Assembly (NCBI GenBank): GCA_028820935.1
Contig: JAPPHZ010000039.1
Coordinates: forward strand, 1 to 48,706
Direction: 5' to 3'
Length of the DNA: 48,706 bases
From: a bacterium
GTDB lineage: Bacteria > Actinomycetota > Acidimicrobiia > Spongiisociales > Spongiisociaceae
The notes beneath the pieces were generated by a model that worked only from the letters and a program-made list of their open reading frames with translations, did not search any database and was not told the origin of the DNA. The first letter of the stretch is position 1, and every line of letters begins with the position of its first letter. Positions 40,557-48,706 of this stretch are shown here, piece after piece. Position numbers and translations under genes: made by a program.

Positions 40557-43208
40557 ATGTCGCTACTCGGCAAGGTGCTGCGTGCCGGCGAGTCCAAGAA
40601 CCTGAAGACCCTCGAGGCCCTGGCGGCGCGGGTCAACCAGATGGAGCCCCTGCTGGAGGAGCTCGACGATTCCGCGCTCACCGGCAAGACTGCCGAGTTC
40701 CGGAGGCGTCTCGACTCCGGAGAAGCGCTGGACGACCTGGAGGTCGAGGCCTTCGCCACGGTCAGGGAGGCCGCCAAGCGGACGCTCGGCCAGCGGCATT
40801 ACGACGTGCAGGTGGTGGGCGCAGGCGCTCTCCACCGGGGCATGATCGCCGAGATGCGGACCGGGGAGGGCAAGACGCTCGTCTCCACCATGCCGGTCTA
40901 CTTGAACGCCCTCGGCGGGGCCGGCGTGCATGTCGTCACCGTCAACGACTACCTGGCCGCCCGCGATGCCGAGTGGATGGGGGGCATCTACCGGATGCTG
41001 GGCCTCACCGTGGGTCTCATCCAGGCAGGCGACGATCCCGCCTCGCGCAAGCCCGCCTACGAGGCCGACGTCACCTACGGCACCAACAACGAGTTCGGAT
41101 TCGATTACCTGCGCGACAACATGGCCATGTCCATGCAGCTGCGCGTGCAGCGCGGCCATCGTTTCGGCATCGTCGACGAGGTGGACTCGATCCTGGTCGA
41201 CGAGGCGCGGACCCCGCTCATCATCTCCGGGAAGGTCGGCGACAACGCCCGCTGGTACCGGGAGTTCGCCCGGCTCGTGCGGGGTCTCCGCGAAGGCGCC
41301 CACTACGAAGTCGACTACGGCAAGCGGCAGGTGCTGACTACGGAGGAAGGCGTGGCCCAGGTCGAGCGCATGCTGGGCGTGGAGAACATGTACGACCATG
41401 CCGCGGTCGACTTCGTTCACCATCTCGAGCAGGCTCTGCGGGCCAAGGCGCTCTACCACCGCGATGTCGAGTATCTGGTGTCGCATGGCCAGGTGCTGAT
41501 CGTCGACGAGTTCACCGGCCGCGTTCTCGAGGGCCGGCGCTATTCGGAAGGGCTCCACCAGGCCATCGAGGCCAAGGAGGGGGTGCGGATCAAGGAGGAG
41601 AACCAGACCCTGGCGGCGATCACCCTCCAGAACTACTTCCGCCTCTACGACAAGCTCGCCGGGATGACCGGTACTGCCATGACCGAGGCTTCCGAGTTCT
41701 CGCAGATCTACGGGTTGGAGGTCATGGAGGTCCCCACCCATGTCTCGGTGGCGAGGGTCGACCAGCCCGACGTGATCTACAAGACCGAGGACGCCAAGTA
41801 CCAGGCGCTGGCTCAGGACATCGAGGAGCGTCACCGGGAGGGCCAACCGGTGCTGGTGGGCACAGTCTCGATCGAGAAGTCCGAACGGGTGGCGAGGTTG
41901 CTGGCCAGACGGGGAATATCCCATGAGGTCCTCAACGCCAAGCACCACGCCCGGGAGGCCGAGATAATCGCCCAGGCCGGTCGTCCCGGGGCGGTCACGG
42001 TGGCCACCAACATGGCCGGCCGCGGCGTGGACATCCAACTGGGCGGCAACCCGGAGGGTCTGGCCCGGGCCGCCATGCGGAAGCGACCGGACCTGACGCC
42101 GGGTACTCCACCGTGGGAGAAGGAGTACCGCCAACTTCTCGATACTCATCAGGCCGCGACGGACGGGACCCGGCGACAGGTACTGGAGGCCGGTGGGCTC
42201 TACGTGCTCGGGACGGAGCGCCACGAGAGCCGCCGGATCGACAACCAGCTCCGGGGACGGTCGGGCCGCCAGGGCGATCCGGGGGAGTCCCGCTTCTACC
42301 TGTCCCTCGGCGATGACCTGATGAGGAGGTTCGCCAGCGAGCGGGTCAGCACCATCATGGAGCGCCTCAGGATGCCCGACGAGGTCCCGATCGAGGCGAA
42401 GATGGTCAGCAAGGCCGTGGAGCGGGCCCAGTCACAGGTCGAATCGCAGAACTTCGAGATCCGGAAGAACGTCCTCAAGTACGACGAGGTCATGAACCGC
42501 CAGCGTGAGGTGATCTACGAGTGGCGGGACGGCATCCTTCGCACCCGGCAGAGCCGGGACCTGGTGGTGGGATGGGTGGAGGAGTCGATCGAGGCCACAG
42601 TGCGGGCCGGTCTGCCGGAGGACGTGCCGCCGTCCGAGTGGGACTGGGACGGACTGTTCAGGGAGCTCCAGGTCATGTACTCGTCCGAGCTATCACCCCG
42701 TGACCTGGCGGGGGCAGCCAGATCGGTCGACGAGGTGGTCGAGGCGGTTGCCGATGACGCCGTCCGCCGGTTCGAGGAGCGGGAGACCGAACTGACGCCC
42801 GAGGTGATGCGCCGCATCGAGCAGGGCCTCGCCCTGTCGATCATCGACAACAAGTGGCGGGACCACCTGTCGGAGATGGACTACCTGCGGGCCGGGATCG
42901 GCCTGAGGGCGATGGGCCAGCGGGATCCCCTGACCGAGTACCGCCGAGAGGGTTACGAGATGTTCAGCTACCTGGTCGACTCCGTGAAGCGGGACACCGC
43001 CCGCTATCTCTACCGGGTCGAGGTGGCGGAGGCTCGGCGCCGGGCGCAACCGCGAGCCGGCGTCACCACGGGTCCGGGGCCGCGGCGACCCCGCCGGGCC
43101 AAGTCGGCCAAGGTGGGACGCAACGCCCCGTGTCCGTGCGGGTCGGGAGTCAAGGCCAAGCGGTGCTCCAAGACGCCCGACTGCATGGCGGCCGCCCGCG
43201 CTCGATAG
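40557..43208 (+). CDS. secA: Preprotein translocase ATPase SecA
   Basis: 883 residues, normal for the main SecA. Walker A is MRTGEGKT (100-107), DEVDSILVDEARTPL includes the DEAD-type Walker B (about 207-220), and IVDEFTGR, GRRYSEGLHQAIEAKEGV, TNMAGRGVDIQLG and LRGRSGRQGDPG cover the preprotein-binding and second helicase domains. The C-terminus has the zinc motif NAPCPCGSGVKAKRC, but the usual fourth ligand next to the third Cys is Ser; a later Cys (SKTPDC) might replace it. It drives export through SecYEG. Probably the housekeeping SecA1. Confidence 0.96.
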   Translation: MSLLGKVLRAGESKNLKTLEALAARVNQMEPLLEELDDSALTGKTAEFRRRLDSGEALDDLEVEAFATVREAAKRTLGQRHYDVQVVGAGALHRGMIAEMRTGEGKTLVSTMPVYLNALGGAGVHVVTVNDYLAARDAEWMGGIYRMLGLTVGLIQAGDDPASRKPAYEADVTYGTNNEFGFDYLRDNMAMSMQLRVQRGHRFGIVDEVDSILVDEARTPLIISGKVGDNARWYREFARLVRGLREGAHYEVDYGKRQVLTTEEGVAQVERMLGVENMYDHAAVDFVHHLEQALRAKALYHRDVEYLVSHGQVLIVDEFTGRVLEGRRYSEGLHQAIEAKEGVRIKEENQTLAAITLQNYFRLYDKLAGMTGTAMTEASEFSQIYGLEVMEVPTHVSVARVDQPDVIYKTEDAKYQALAQDIEERHREGQPVLVGTVSIEKSERVARLLARRGISHEVLNAKHHAREAEIIAQAGRPGAVTVATNMAGRGVDIQLGGNPEGLARAAMRKRPDLTPGTPPWEKEYRQLLDTHQAATDGTRRQVLEAGGLYVLGTERHESRRIDNQLRGRSGRQGDPGESRFYLSLGDDLMRRFASERVSTIMERLRMPDEVPIEAKMVSKAVERAQSQVESQNFEIRKNVLKYDEVMNRQREVIYEWRDGILRTRQSRDLVVGWVEESIEATVRAGLPEDVPPSEWDWDGLFRELQVMYSSELSPRDLAGAARSVDEVVEAVADDAVRRFEERETELTPEVMRRIEQGLALSIIDNKWRDHLSEMDYLRAGIGLRAMGQRDPLTEYRREGYEMFSYLVDSVKRDTARYLYRVEVAEARRRAQPRAGVTTGPGPRRPRRAKSAKVGRNAPCPCGSGVKAKRCSKTPDCMAAARAR

Positions 43209-43246
43209 GAATCAGCGCGTGACGCGCCGCTGATGGCGTCCGAGAA

Positions 43247-43573
43247 TCACGAAGTCGGATCCGGAGGCGCCGGTTCCGGCCAATCCTCGATGCAGCGTTC
43301 TGCCAGGGGTACCGGGTGGACGGCCCTGGTCAGGTCGCTGGGGGATAGGAACACGCTGGCTGGGATCTTCGGATCGAAGGATCGTAGGTAGTCTGCGCCG
43401 CCCTCGTCGAGCCGCTGCCAGGCGCCGGACCAGGCGTACCCGGTGGGACCCACTATGTGGCGGGTCGCCGTGAAGATGTCGCGGGGGAGATGGCGGGCCC
43501 CCTCGCGCCGGGCCGCCCACTCGGCCATGGCGGCTCTGCACTTCCTGGTGATCGCGGCAAGGAGTCGGCCCAT
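43247..43573 (-). CDS. Small hypothetical protein
   Basis: 108 residues from an ATG at 43573, between secA and prfB on the opposite strand. The composition is balanced (MGRLLAAITRKCRAAMAEW at the start, later ATRHIVGPTGYAWSGAWQRL and YLRSFDPKIPASVFLSPSDL), more protein-like than the overlapping alternative frames. I do not recognise a family and no ribosome site is obvious. It could be a lineage-specific gene or a false frame. Confidence 0.4.
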   Translation of the reverse strand: MGRLLAAITRKCRAAMAEWAARREGARHLPRDIFTATRHIVGPTGYAWSGAWQRLDEGGADYLRSFDPKIPASVFLSPSDLTRAVHPVPLAERCIEDWPEPAPPDPTS

Positions 43574-43755
43574 ACGGGGATTCTATCCGGACAGCGTCTC
43601 CTAATACGGACGCACGTCGCGCCTCGACCGGTTCCGGAGTCGGCCGGCTCGCCCGGATTCTCGATGTCCCCGCACGCCGGTCGAGAAGCCGGCTCCCGAC
43701 ATTCACAACACGAATCCCAAGTCCGGGAAGAATTAGGGCTAACCTCTCGACCGTC

Positions 43756-44902
43756 ATGGACCGCACCGACCCCCGCCCTCTCATCGACGACCTGCGCGCC
43801 CGCCTCTCGGACGCCCGGAGGTTCCTTTGATGTCGATTCCAAGCTCGCCGACCTGGTCGAGCTGAGGGCGCAGGTCTCCCTTCCCGACCTCTGGGACGAC
43901 CCTGACCGAGCCACCCGCCTGACCCGCCGGCTGGGCCGGTTCGAGCGCCTGGTGAACAGGGTGGAGGCCATGGAGAACGACCTGGACGACGCGGACATCC
44001 TCGTCGACCTGGCCCGCGAGGAGGGCGACGCCGCCACCCTCGACGAGGTGGCTCGCGACCTTGACGCCACCGAACGGCGGATCGCGGTTCTCGAGGAGGA
44101 GTCGCTCTACTTCGGCGAGTACGACGACCATGCCGCCATCCTCAGCGTGCACGCCGGCGCCGGAGGCGTGGACGCCCAGGACTGGGCGGAGATGATGGTC
44201 CGCATGTACGTCCGCTACCTGACCGAACTCGGCTTCGAACACGAGATCGACGACCTCCAGTCGGGCGAGGAGGCGGGTATCAAGTCGGCCACCCTCACTG
44301 CCGAGGGAGAGCATGCCTATGCCGTGCTGGAAGCCGAGCGCGGTGTTCATCGCCTGGTGCGCATATCACCCTTCGACTCCAACTCCCGCCGCCACACCTC
44401 CTTCGCCGGGGTGGATGTGGTGCCGCTGGTGGAGGACGCCGCCGTCGAGATCAGTCCGGATGACCTGCGGATCGACACCTACCGCTCGCAGGGCGCCGGT
44501 GGCCAGCACGTGAACACCACCGACTCGGCGGTCCGGCTCACCCATCTGCCGACAGGCATCGTGGTGGCCTGCCAGGCGGAGCGTTCCCAGCTCCAGAACC
44601 GGGCCAGGGCCATGGCCCTGCTCAGGGCGAAGCTGGCCGAGTTGGCCCGTGTCCGCCAGCAAGAGGAACTGGACCAGATTCGCGGGGAGCAGACCGAGGC
44701 TGCCTGGGGGCGCCAGATCCGTTCCTACGTCCTCCAGCCCTACCAGCAGGTGAAGGACCTCCGCACAGGGCTGGAGGTGGGCAACGTCCAGGGCGTACTG
44801 GACGGCGGTCTCGGACGGCTCACCGAGTCCTACCTGCACTGGCGCCGGGCCAACCGGGAGCGGCAGGATCGGAGGGAGGCCGGGGTTCGCGCCTCCTCCT
44901 AA
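43756..44902 (+). CDS. prfB: Peptide chain release factor 2, with programmed +1 frameshift
   Basis: 381 residues when the frameshift is read. Translation starts at the ATG 43756 and meets an in-frame TGA at 43828-43830 after 24 codons; shifting +1 at CTT continues with DVDSKLADL. RF2 features follow: the stop-codon-recognition motif SPF (204-206) in RISPFDSNSRRHTSFAG and the GGQ loop (248-250) in GAGGQHVNTTDSAVRLTH. It releases peptides at UGA and UAA. Because UGA is its own substrate, low RF2 raises frameshifting, an autoregulation known from E. coli. No Shine-Dalgarno is visible before the ATG; a TAACCT (43740-43745) could be the -10 of a short-leader transcript. Confidence 0.95.
43816..43830 (+). 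promoter_or_regulatory. prfB recoding site
   Basis: The codons read CGG AGG TTC CTT TGA, followed by T. The internal Shine-Dalgarno CGGAGG ends three bases before the CTT slippery codon, the same spacing as in E. coli (AGGGGG TAT CTT TGA). Base 43828 (T) is skipped and GAT becomes the next codon. Confidence 0.93.
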
Positions 44903-44907
44903 ACCCT

Positions 44908-44935
44908 TTGAGTAGTGGGGGCCCGTTGGTAGTCT
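44908..44935 (+). promoter_or_regulatory. Candidate promoter of the ftsE operon
   Basis: TTGAGT (44908-44913) and TAGTCT (44930-44935) are 16 bases apart; the -35 matches four of six positions and the -10 fits TANNNT. The start would lie about 37 bases before the ftsE ATG, just after the prfB stop. Confidence 0.42.
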
Positions 44936-44978
44936 CAGCATCCCGTACGCTTCCGGACTCGGTGGGACAGGGACGTTC

Positions 44979-45671
44979 ATGATCCGACTGCAAAATGTTG
45001 CCAAGGTCTACGACGGTGGGGTGGTGGCAGTCCAGGAAGTGAGCATGGACGTTCGCAAGGGGGAGTTCGTCTTTCTGGTGGGTCCGTCCGGCTCGGGCAA
45101 GTCCACGCTGATCCGGATGTGCCTGCGCGAGGAGAAGGTGACCCGGGGCAAGATCTGGGTGGCCGGCAAGGACATCACCAAGCTCCCCACCTGGCGGGTT
45201 CCGTACCTCCGCCGCACAGTCGGAACCATCTTCCAGGACTTCAAGCTGCTTCCCAACAAGACCGTGGCGGAGAACGTGGCCTTCGCTCTCAAGGTCACCG
45301 GCTGCCCGCGCTCCATCGTGCGCCGGCAGGTGAACACGGTGCTGGAACTCGTGGGCCTGTCGGCCAAGACCGACCGATACCCGCGGCAGCTGTCCGGAGG
45401 GGAGCAGCAACGGGTGTCCATCGCCCGGGCCTTCGTCAACCGGCCGCCGATCCTGCTGGCCGATGAGCCGACCGGCAACCTCGACCCGGCCACCTCGGTG
45501 GGCATCATGAGGCTGCTCGACCGGATCAACCGCACCGGGACGACAGTGATGATGGCCACCCACGACTTCGCCATCGTGGACGCGATGCGCCGCCGGGTGG
45601 TCCAGCTCGACCGGGGACGGGTGGTCCGGGACCAGGGCGAATCGGGCTACGAGTCGTCCGAAGAGACGTGA
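44979..45671 (+). CDS. ftsE: Cell-division ATP-binding protein FtsE
   Basis: 230 residues. Complete ABC ATPase motifs: Walker A GPSGSGKS (35-42), Q-loop FQDFKLLPNKTVAENV (FtsE-typical wording), signature LSGGEQQRVSIARA, Walker B ILLADEPTGNLD and His switch ATHDFAIVD. With FtsX it forms a complex that does not transport but controls peptidoglycan hydrolases at the septum. A short basic and acidic tail follows. Its stop overlaps the ftsX start (GTGA). Confidence 0.95.
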   Translation: MIRLQNVAKVYDGGVVAVQEVSMDVRKGEFVFLVGPSGSGKSTLIRMCLREEKVTRGKIWVAGKDITKLPTWRVPYLRRTVGTIFQDFKLLPNKTVAENVAFALKVTGCPRSIVRRQVNTVLELVGLSAKTDRYPRQLSGGEQQRVSIARAFVNRPPILLADEPTGNLDPATSVGIMRLLDRINRTGTTVMMATHDFAIVDAMRRRVVQLDRGRVVRDQGESGYESSEET

Positions 45672-46540
45672 GCACTTTTCTCTTTCTGATCGGCGAGGCC
45701 TTCGTCAATCTGCGCCGCAATGCCCTGGTGGCGACCGGTGCCGTCGTGGCCGTGTTCGTGTCCCTGGCCTTGGCGTTCGGCGCGCTGGTGTTCAACGAAC
45801 TGGTGCGGGTCAACACGCTGCAATGGCAGGAGGGAGACCACCTGATCATCTTCCTCAAGGACGAGGGCGGTCCGGTGGCCCACAGCGAGCTCCTGGCTCA
45901 GATCAACGACTACCCGGAGGTTAAGAACGCCTGGTACATGGACAAGGCAGGCGCCTACCAGGAGTTCCTCGAGATATACAGCGACCAGCCGGCGCTGGCC
46001 GCGACGGTGACGGCGGCCGATCTTCCCGCCTCGATCCGGGTGGAGCTCGAGGACATCTCGACCTACCAGGAGGTCCAGTTCCGGTTGGTGGGTCACCCGC
46101 TCCTCAGGCGCCTTTCGGTGTTCAGCGAGGGGATTGAGCGGCTGCTCAGCCTCACCGGAGTGCTCAACTCCATCGGCTTCGGCCTGGTGGTGCTCATGGG
46201 TGCGTCAGCCGTGGTCCTGATCGCCAACACCATCCGCATGGCCATCTACGCCCGCCGGGAGGAGATCGCCATCATGAAGCTGGTCGGCGCCGGCAACTGG
46301 TTCATACGCGTCCCGTTCATCATCGAAGGCGCCACGGTCGGCCTGCTGGGAGGTGGGCTGGCGGCGGCGGCGGTGTTCGCGAGTCACAACCTGCTGGAGC
46401 GGATCCCGACCGACATTCTGATCCGCTTCCAGGTTGACCAGGGGTTCCTGCTGAGCCGGGCCATCCTGATCCTTGCCTTCGGCGGTCTGGCGGGATTCAT
46501 CGGGAGCAGCCTCGGGCTGAGACGCTTCCTGAGGGTATGA
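45668..46540 (+). CDS. ftsX: Cell-division protein FtsX
   Basis: 290 residues from a GTG at 45668 overlapping ftsE. The topology is the FtsX one: TM1 at about 20-42, a large extracellular loop (about 50-155, with NDYPEVKNAWYMDKAGAY and LPASIRVELED), then three C-terminal membrane segments beginning with LNSIGFGLVVLMGASAVVL. The conserved NTIRMAIYARREEIAIMKLVGA lies in the cytoplasmic loop. The extracellular loop would bind and activate the hydrolase encoded by the next gene, whose start overlaps this stop by four bases. Confidence 0.94.
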   Translation: MSTFLFLIGEAFVNLRRNALVATGAVVAVFVSLALAFGALVFNELVRVNTLQWQEGDHLIIFLKDEGGPVAHSELLAQINDYPEVKNAWYMDKAGAYQEFLEIYSDQPALAATVTAADLPASIRVELEDISTYQEVQFRLVGHPLLRRLSVFSEGIERLLSLTGVLNSIGFGLVVLMGASAVVLIANTIRMAIYARREEIAIMKLVGAGNWFIRVPFIIEGATVGLLGGGLAAAAVFASHNLLERIPTDILIRFQVDQGFLLSRAILILAFGGLAGFIGSSLGLRRFLRV

Positions 46541-47748
46541 CCGTGCGCCGGCTGGGGCTGGTCGGGGGAATGGTGGTGGCCGTGCTGGGGGTCTTTGCGG
46601 CCGCGCCGACGCTGGTCGAGGCCCAGAACGAGGAGCAGCGTCTCGACCAGGTCGAGCGACAGATGGCCGAACTGGAGCGCTTGATCGAGAGCGCGGAGGT
46701 GGAGCGCACGGCTTACGTGGAGCAGATCGAGGAAACGGAAGCCCGCATGGAGGAGTTGAGGGTTCGGCTCTGGGCGGCGGAGGACCAGTTGACCTCGGCG
46801 GACGCGGCGGTGGCGGTAAGCCGGGATGCCTTCACGGGCCTCAGCCGCCGGGTCAGGCTCATGGACGCCGAACTGGCCAAGACCAGGCTGGATCAGCGGG
46901 TCACCGGGGAGTCCCTCCGGGAGCGAACGGTCGAGATGTACATGAGCAGCGCGACCGGGATCAACTCCCTGTTCGCGGGCGCCTGGGATCCGGAGTCCAA
47001 TTCGATCAGGCTCGAGTATTCGCGCCGCCTGCTGGAGGACACGGAGTTGCTGCTGCATTCGCTCGAGATCCTGGAGCGTCAGGAGGTGACCCGCCAGGAG
47101 GAACTGGTCCGGGAACAGGAGCGCGAGGCGGAACTGCTCACCCGGCTGGAGGCGGAGCAGGCCCTGGCCGAGCAGTATCGAGCGGAGGTGGCGTCGGCGC
47201 GGGAGCAACTCGGCGAGGAGTTGATTAGGCAGGAGGAGCTGCTCGCCGAGGTGATCGGCGAGATCGAGGACCATGAGGATCACGTGGCTGCCCTCGAGGC
47301 CGAGTCCAAGAGGATCGAGCTCGAGATCCTCCGGCGCCAGGTCCGGGAGGGGCGGGCGCCGGGCGTGCTGGCCTGGCCGGTGGGCGGCGCGCTCACCTCA
47401 CCCTACGGGTGGCGCATCCATCCCATATTCGGCGATCGCCGCCTGCACACCGGTATCGACCTGCGAGGCAGCACCGGGGAGCCCATCCACGCCGCCGCCA
47501 ACGGCACGGTGATCCTGGCGGGGACTTGGGGAGGTTACGGGCGGACCGTGGTGGTGGACCACGGCGGGGGCCTGTCGACGCTCTATGCCCATGCGTCCCG
47601 GATTGCGGCGAGCGAGGGCGAGGAGGTGCTGGCGGGCGAGGTGGTGGCGTATGTCGGATGCACCGGTTTTTGCACCGGCCCCCACCTGCACTTCGAGGTG
47701 CGGGAAGTGGGTAGCCCGGTGGATCCGATGCTCTACCTCCCACGCTGA
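46537..47748 (+). CDS. Coiled-coil M23 (LytM) peptidase, EnvC-like partner of FtsEX
   Basis: 403 residues: signal peptide (about 1-29), a long charged coiled coil (about 30-265) rich in Glu, Arg and Leu, and a C-terminal LytM domain (about 280-403). The domain keeps the zinc residues H304 and D308 (HTGID) and H385 in HLHFEVR, with H352 in YAHASR, so it should be an active endopeptidase. E. coli EnvC has the same coiled-coil/LytM layout but a degenerate active site. Gene order and overlap with ftsX imply control by FtsEX at the septum. Confidence 0.9.
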   Translation: MTVRRLGLVGGMVVAVLGVFAAAPTLVEAQNEEQRLDQVERQMAELERLIESAEVERTAYVEQIEETEARMEELRVRLWAAEDQLTSADAAVAVSRDAFTGLSRRVRLMDAELAKTRLDQRVTGESLRERTVEMYMSSATGINSLFAGAWDPESNSIRLEYSRRLLEDTELLLHSLEILERQEVTRQEELVREQEREAELLTRLEAEQALAEQYRAEVASAREQLGEELIRQEELLAEVIGEIEDHEDHVAALEAESKRIELEILRRQVREGRAPGVLAWPVGGALTSPYGWRIHPIFGDRRLHTGIDLRGSTGEPIHAAANGTVILAGTWGGYGRTVVVDHGGGLSTLYAHASRIAASEGEEVLAGEVVAYVGCTGFCTGPHLHFEVREVGSPVDPMLYLPR

Positions 47749-47779
47749 TGGCCTGCCTGAAGCAACTCGGAGAGAGGTC

Positions 47780-48259
47780 GTGAAGCAGGAGAAGAAGAAC
47801 CGGGGTTCGGTTATCGCCGCCAACCGCCGAGCGCGGTTCGACTACGTGTTCGACGAGGAGTACGAGGCGGGCATCGTGCTGACCGGCTCCGAAGTCAAGA
47901 GCCTGCGAGCGGGCCAGGTCCAGTTGCGAGAGGCCTACGGCCTGGTACGGCGGGGCGAGGTGTGGCTGGTTGGGATGCATATCGCTCCCTACGAGATGGC
48001 CCGGCACGGCGGCCACGAGGCCAAGCGGGAGCGCAAGCTGCTCCTCCACAGCCGGGAGATCGACCGGATCAACAGTCGCGTCCAGGAGCGGGGTCTCACC
48101 ATCGTGCCGATCAGGATGTACTGGAAGAACGGGCGGGTCAAGGTGCTGATCGGCATCGGCCGGGGGTCCCGCCGATACGACAAGCGGCAGAAACTGAAGG
48201 CTCGTGAGATGGAGAGGGAGGCCCGCCGGGCCATGTCGGATCGGGGCCGGTCGAGGTGA
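47780..48259 (+). CDS. smpB: SsrA-binding protein SmpB
   Basis: 159 residues from a GTG at 47780, preceded by GAGAGAGG. Family features: N-terminal NRRARFDYVFDEEYEAGIVL, TGSEVKSLRAGQVQLREAY, the central HGGHEAKRERKLLLH, YWKNGRVKVLIGIGRG and a basic C-terminal tail (KRQKLKAREMERE) that enters the empty mRNA channel. SmpB carries tmRNA to stalled ribosomes. The ssrA gene follows 51 bases downstream, the usual pairing. Confidence 0.96.
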   Translation: MKQEKKNRGSVIAANRRARFDYVFDEEYEAGIVLTGSEVKSLRAGQVQLREAYGLVRRGEVWLVGMHIAPYEMARHGGHEAKRERKLLLHSREIDRINSRVQERGLTIVPIRMYWKNGRVKVLIGIGRGSRRYDKRQKLKAREMEREARRAMSDRGRSR

Positions 48260-48310
48260 GCAAGGCCGCTTGTCACGGGACGGGTGTAGACTGATCGAAC
48301 AATCTCCATT

Positions 48311-48666
48311 GGGGGTGAACAGGTTTCGACGTCGGTAGTAGAGGTGCCGGAAGCGAGCCGAGGTCACCGGAGTCCTCGTTAAACAGCCGGTAACAACCAT
48401 AAGTGCCAAGCCAAACCTTGCACTGGCTGCCTAGAGAAAGGTAGCCCGTCCCCCGGAGGGGTTCCTGCCCCCTTCGGAGTGGGCGTCGCTTAGCAGGATG
48501 GACTCTCCGGGATGCCCGGACCGGAGGGTCGAGATCAATCCGGGTGTAGGGCGGACGGTCACTCGCCGATGGAGTCCGACCGCCTGAAGGCTCGCCATCG
48601 GCTGCGCTCGGAGAGGCCGCCACCGAAGTACCGACGGACCGGGGTTCGATTCCCCGCACCTCCACC
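48311..48666 (+). ncRNA. ssrA: Transfer-messenger RNA
   Basis: The 5' end GGGGGTG (48311-48317) pairs with CACCTCC (48657-48663), one pair being G-T. The T-arm GGGGTTCGATTCCCC and the discriminator A lie just before the 3' end, and the tRNA-like start GGGGGTGAACAGGTTTCGAC is typical. The tag frame reads GCC AAG CCA AAC CTT GCA CTG GCT GCC TAG, giving AKPNLALAA (48404-48434 region). The genome encodes only CC of the terminal CCA, followed by T. The RNA rescues stalled ribosomes with SmpB and marks the protein for degradation. A TAGACT at 48287-48292 may be its -10 box. The last 40 bases of the window hold nothing recognisable. Confidence 0.93.
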
Positions 48667-48706
48667 TTTATTTGCTATTTATTCCCTGGTCAGAGCCATG
48701 TTTGGA

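Noticed and set aside
43457-43828. Upstream extension of the prfB main frame
   Set aside because: It is non-homologous to RF2. The true N-terminus lies in the other frame (43756-43827) and is joined by the +1 frameshift.

Overview
The window is a high-GC, gene-dense chromosomal segment of a bacterium that looks like an actinobacterium, most plausibly a deep-branching lineage such as Acidimicrobiia. The support is the coenzyme F420 genes cofD and cofE, an LCP-type wall-glycopolymer ligase, a split acyl-CoA carboxylase next to birA, very frequent ATGA/GTGA gene overlaps and GTG starts, and a tmRNA tag ending in ALAA. The class-level placement is an inference. No plasmid, phage, IS, CRISPR or rRNA signature was seen, and the only stable RNA gene found is ssrA.

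Region 1 (1-15.4 kb) reads as a nucleotide and nucleoside scavenging island: a secreted 5'-nucleotidase (partial at the left edge), an MFS carrier with an ATZ/TRZ-type amidohydrolase, then a long + strand run of nucleoside hydrolase, zinc dehydrogenase, a ketol-acid-reductoisomerase-like protein lacking two catalytic residues, a four-gene ABC importer whose binding protein belongs to the YnjB family, a second MFS carrier, a nucleoside phosphorylase and dtd. Region 2 (15.5-22.4 kb) holds acyl-CoA carboxylase subunits with the biotin ligase that would modify them. It is followed by two closely related SDR genes around a dienelactone-hydrolase-like gene. This block shows duplication and decay: a compensated double frameshift in the second SDR and a stray copy of the birA 3' end.

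Region 3 (22.4-39.2 kb) is an envelope and glycan module: a GT39-like membrane glycosyltransferase, an LCP ligase, UDP-glucose dehydrogenase, a sugar-nucleotide epimerase, cofE-cofD, a four-gene operon of large membrane glycosyltransferase, a DUF5719-like secreted protein, a membrane-bound thioredoxin-like protein and another large membrane protein, then a DPM1-like GT2 and a phosphohexomutase. Region 4 (39.2 kb to the end) is housekeeping: comF, hpf, secA, prfB with a textbook +1 programmed frameshift, the ftsE-ftsX-M23 peptidase-smpB operon, and ssrA directly after smpB.

The least explained signal is a family of degenerate 7-bp tandem repeats (NNTAGTT) at 27.96 kb and 36.74-36.97 kb. The arrays are AT-rich, lie immediately downstream of genes in the sense orientation, and in two cases supply the gene's own TAG stop codon. 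Because 7 is not a multiple of 3, successive TAGs fall in successive reading frames.
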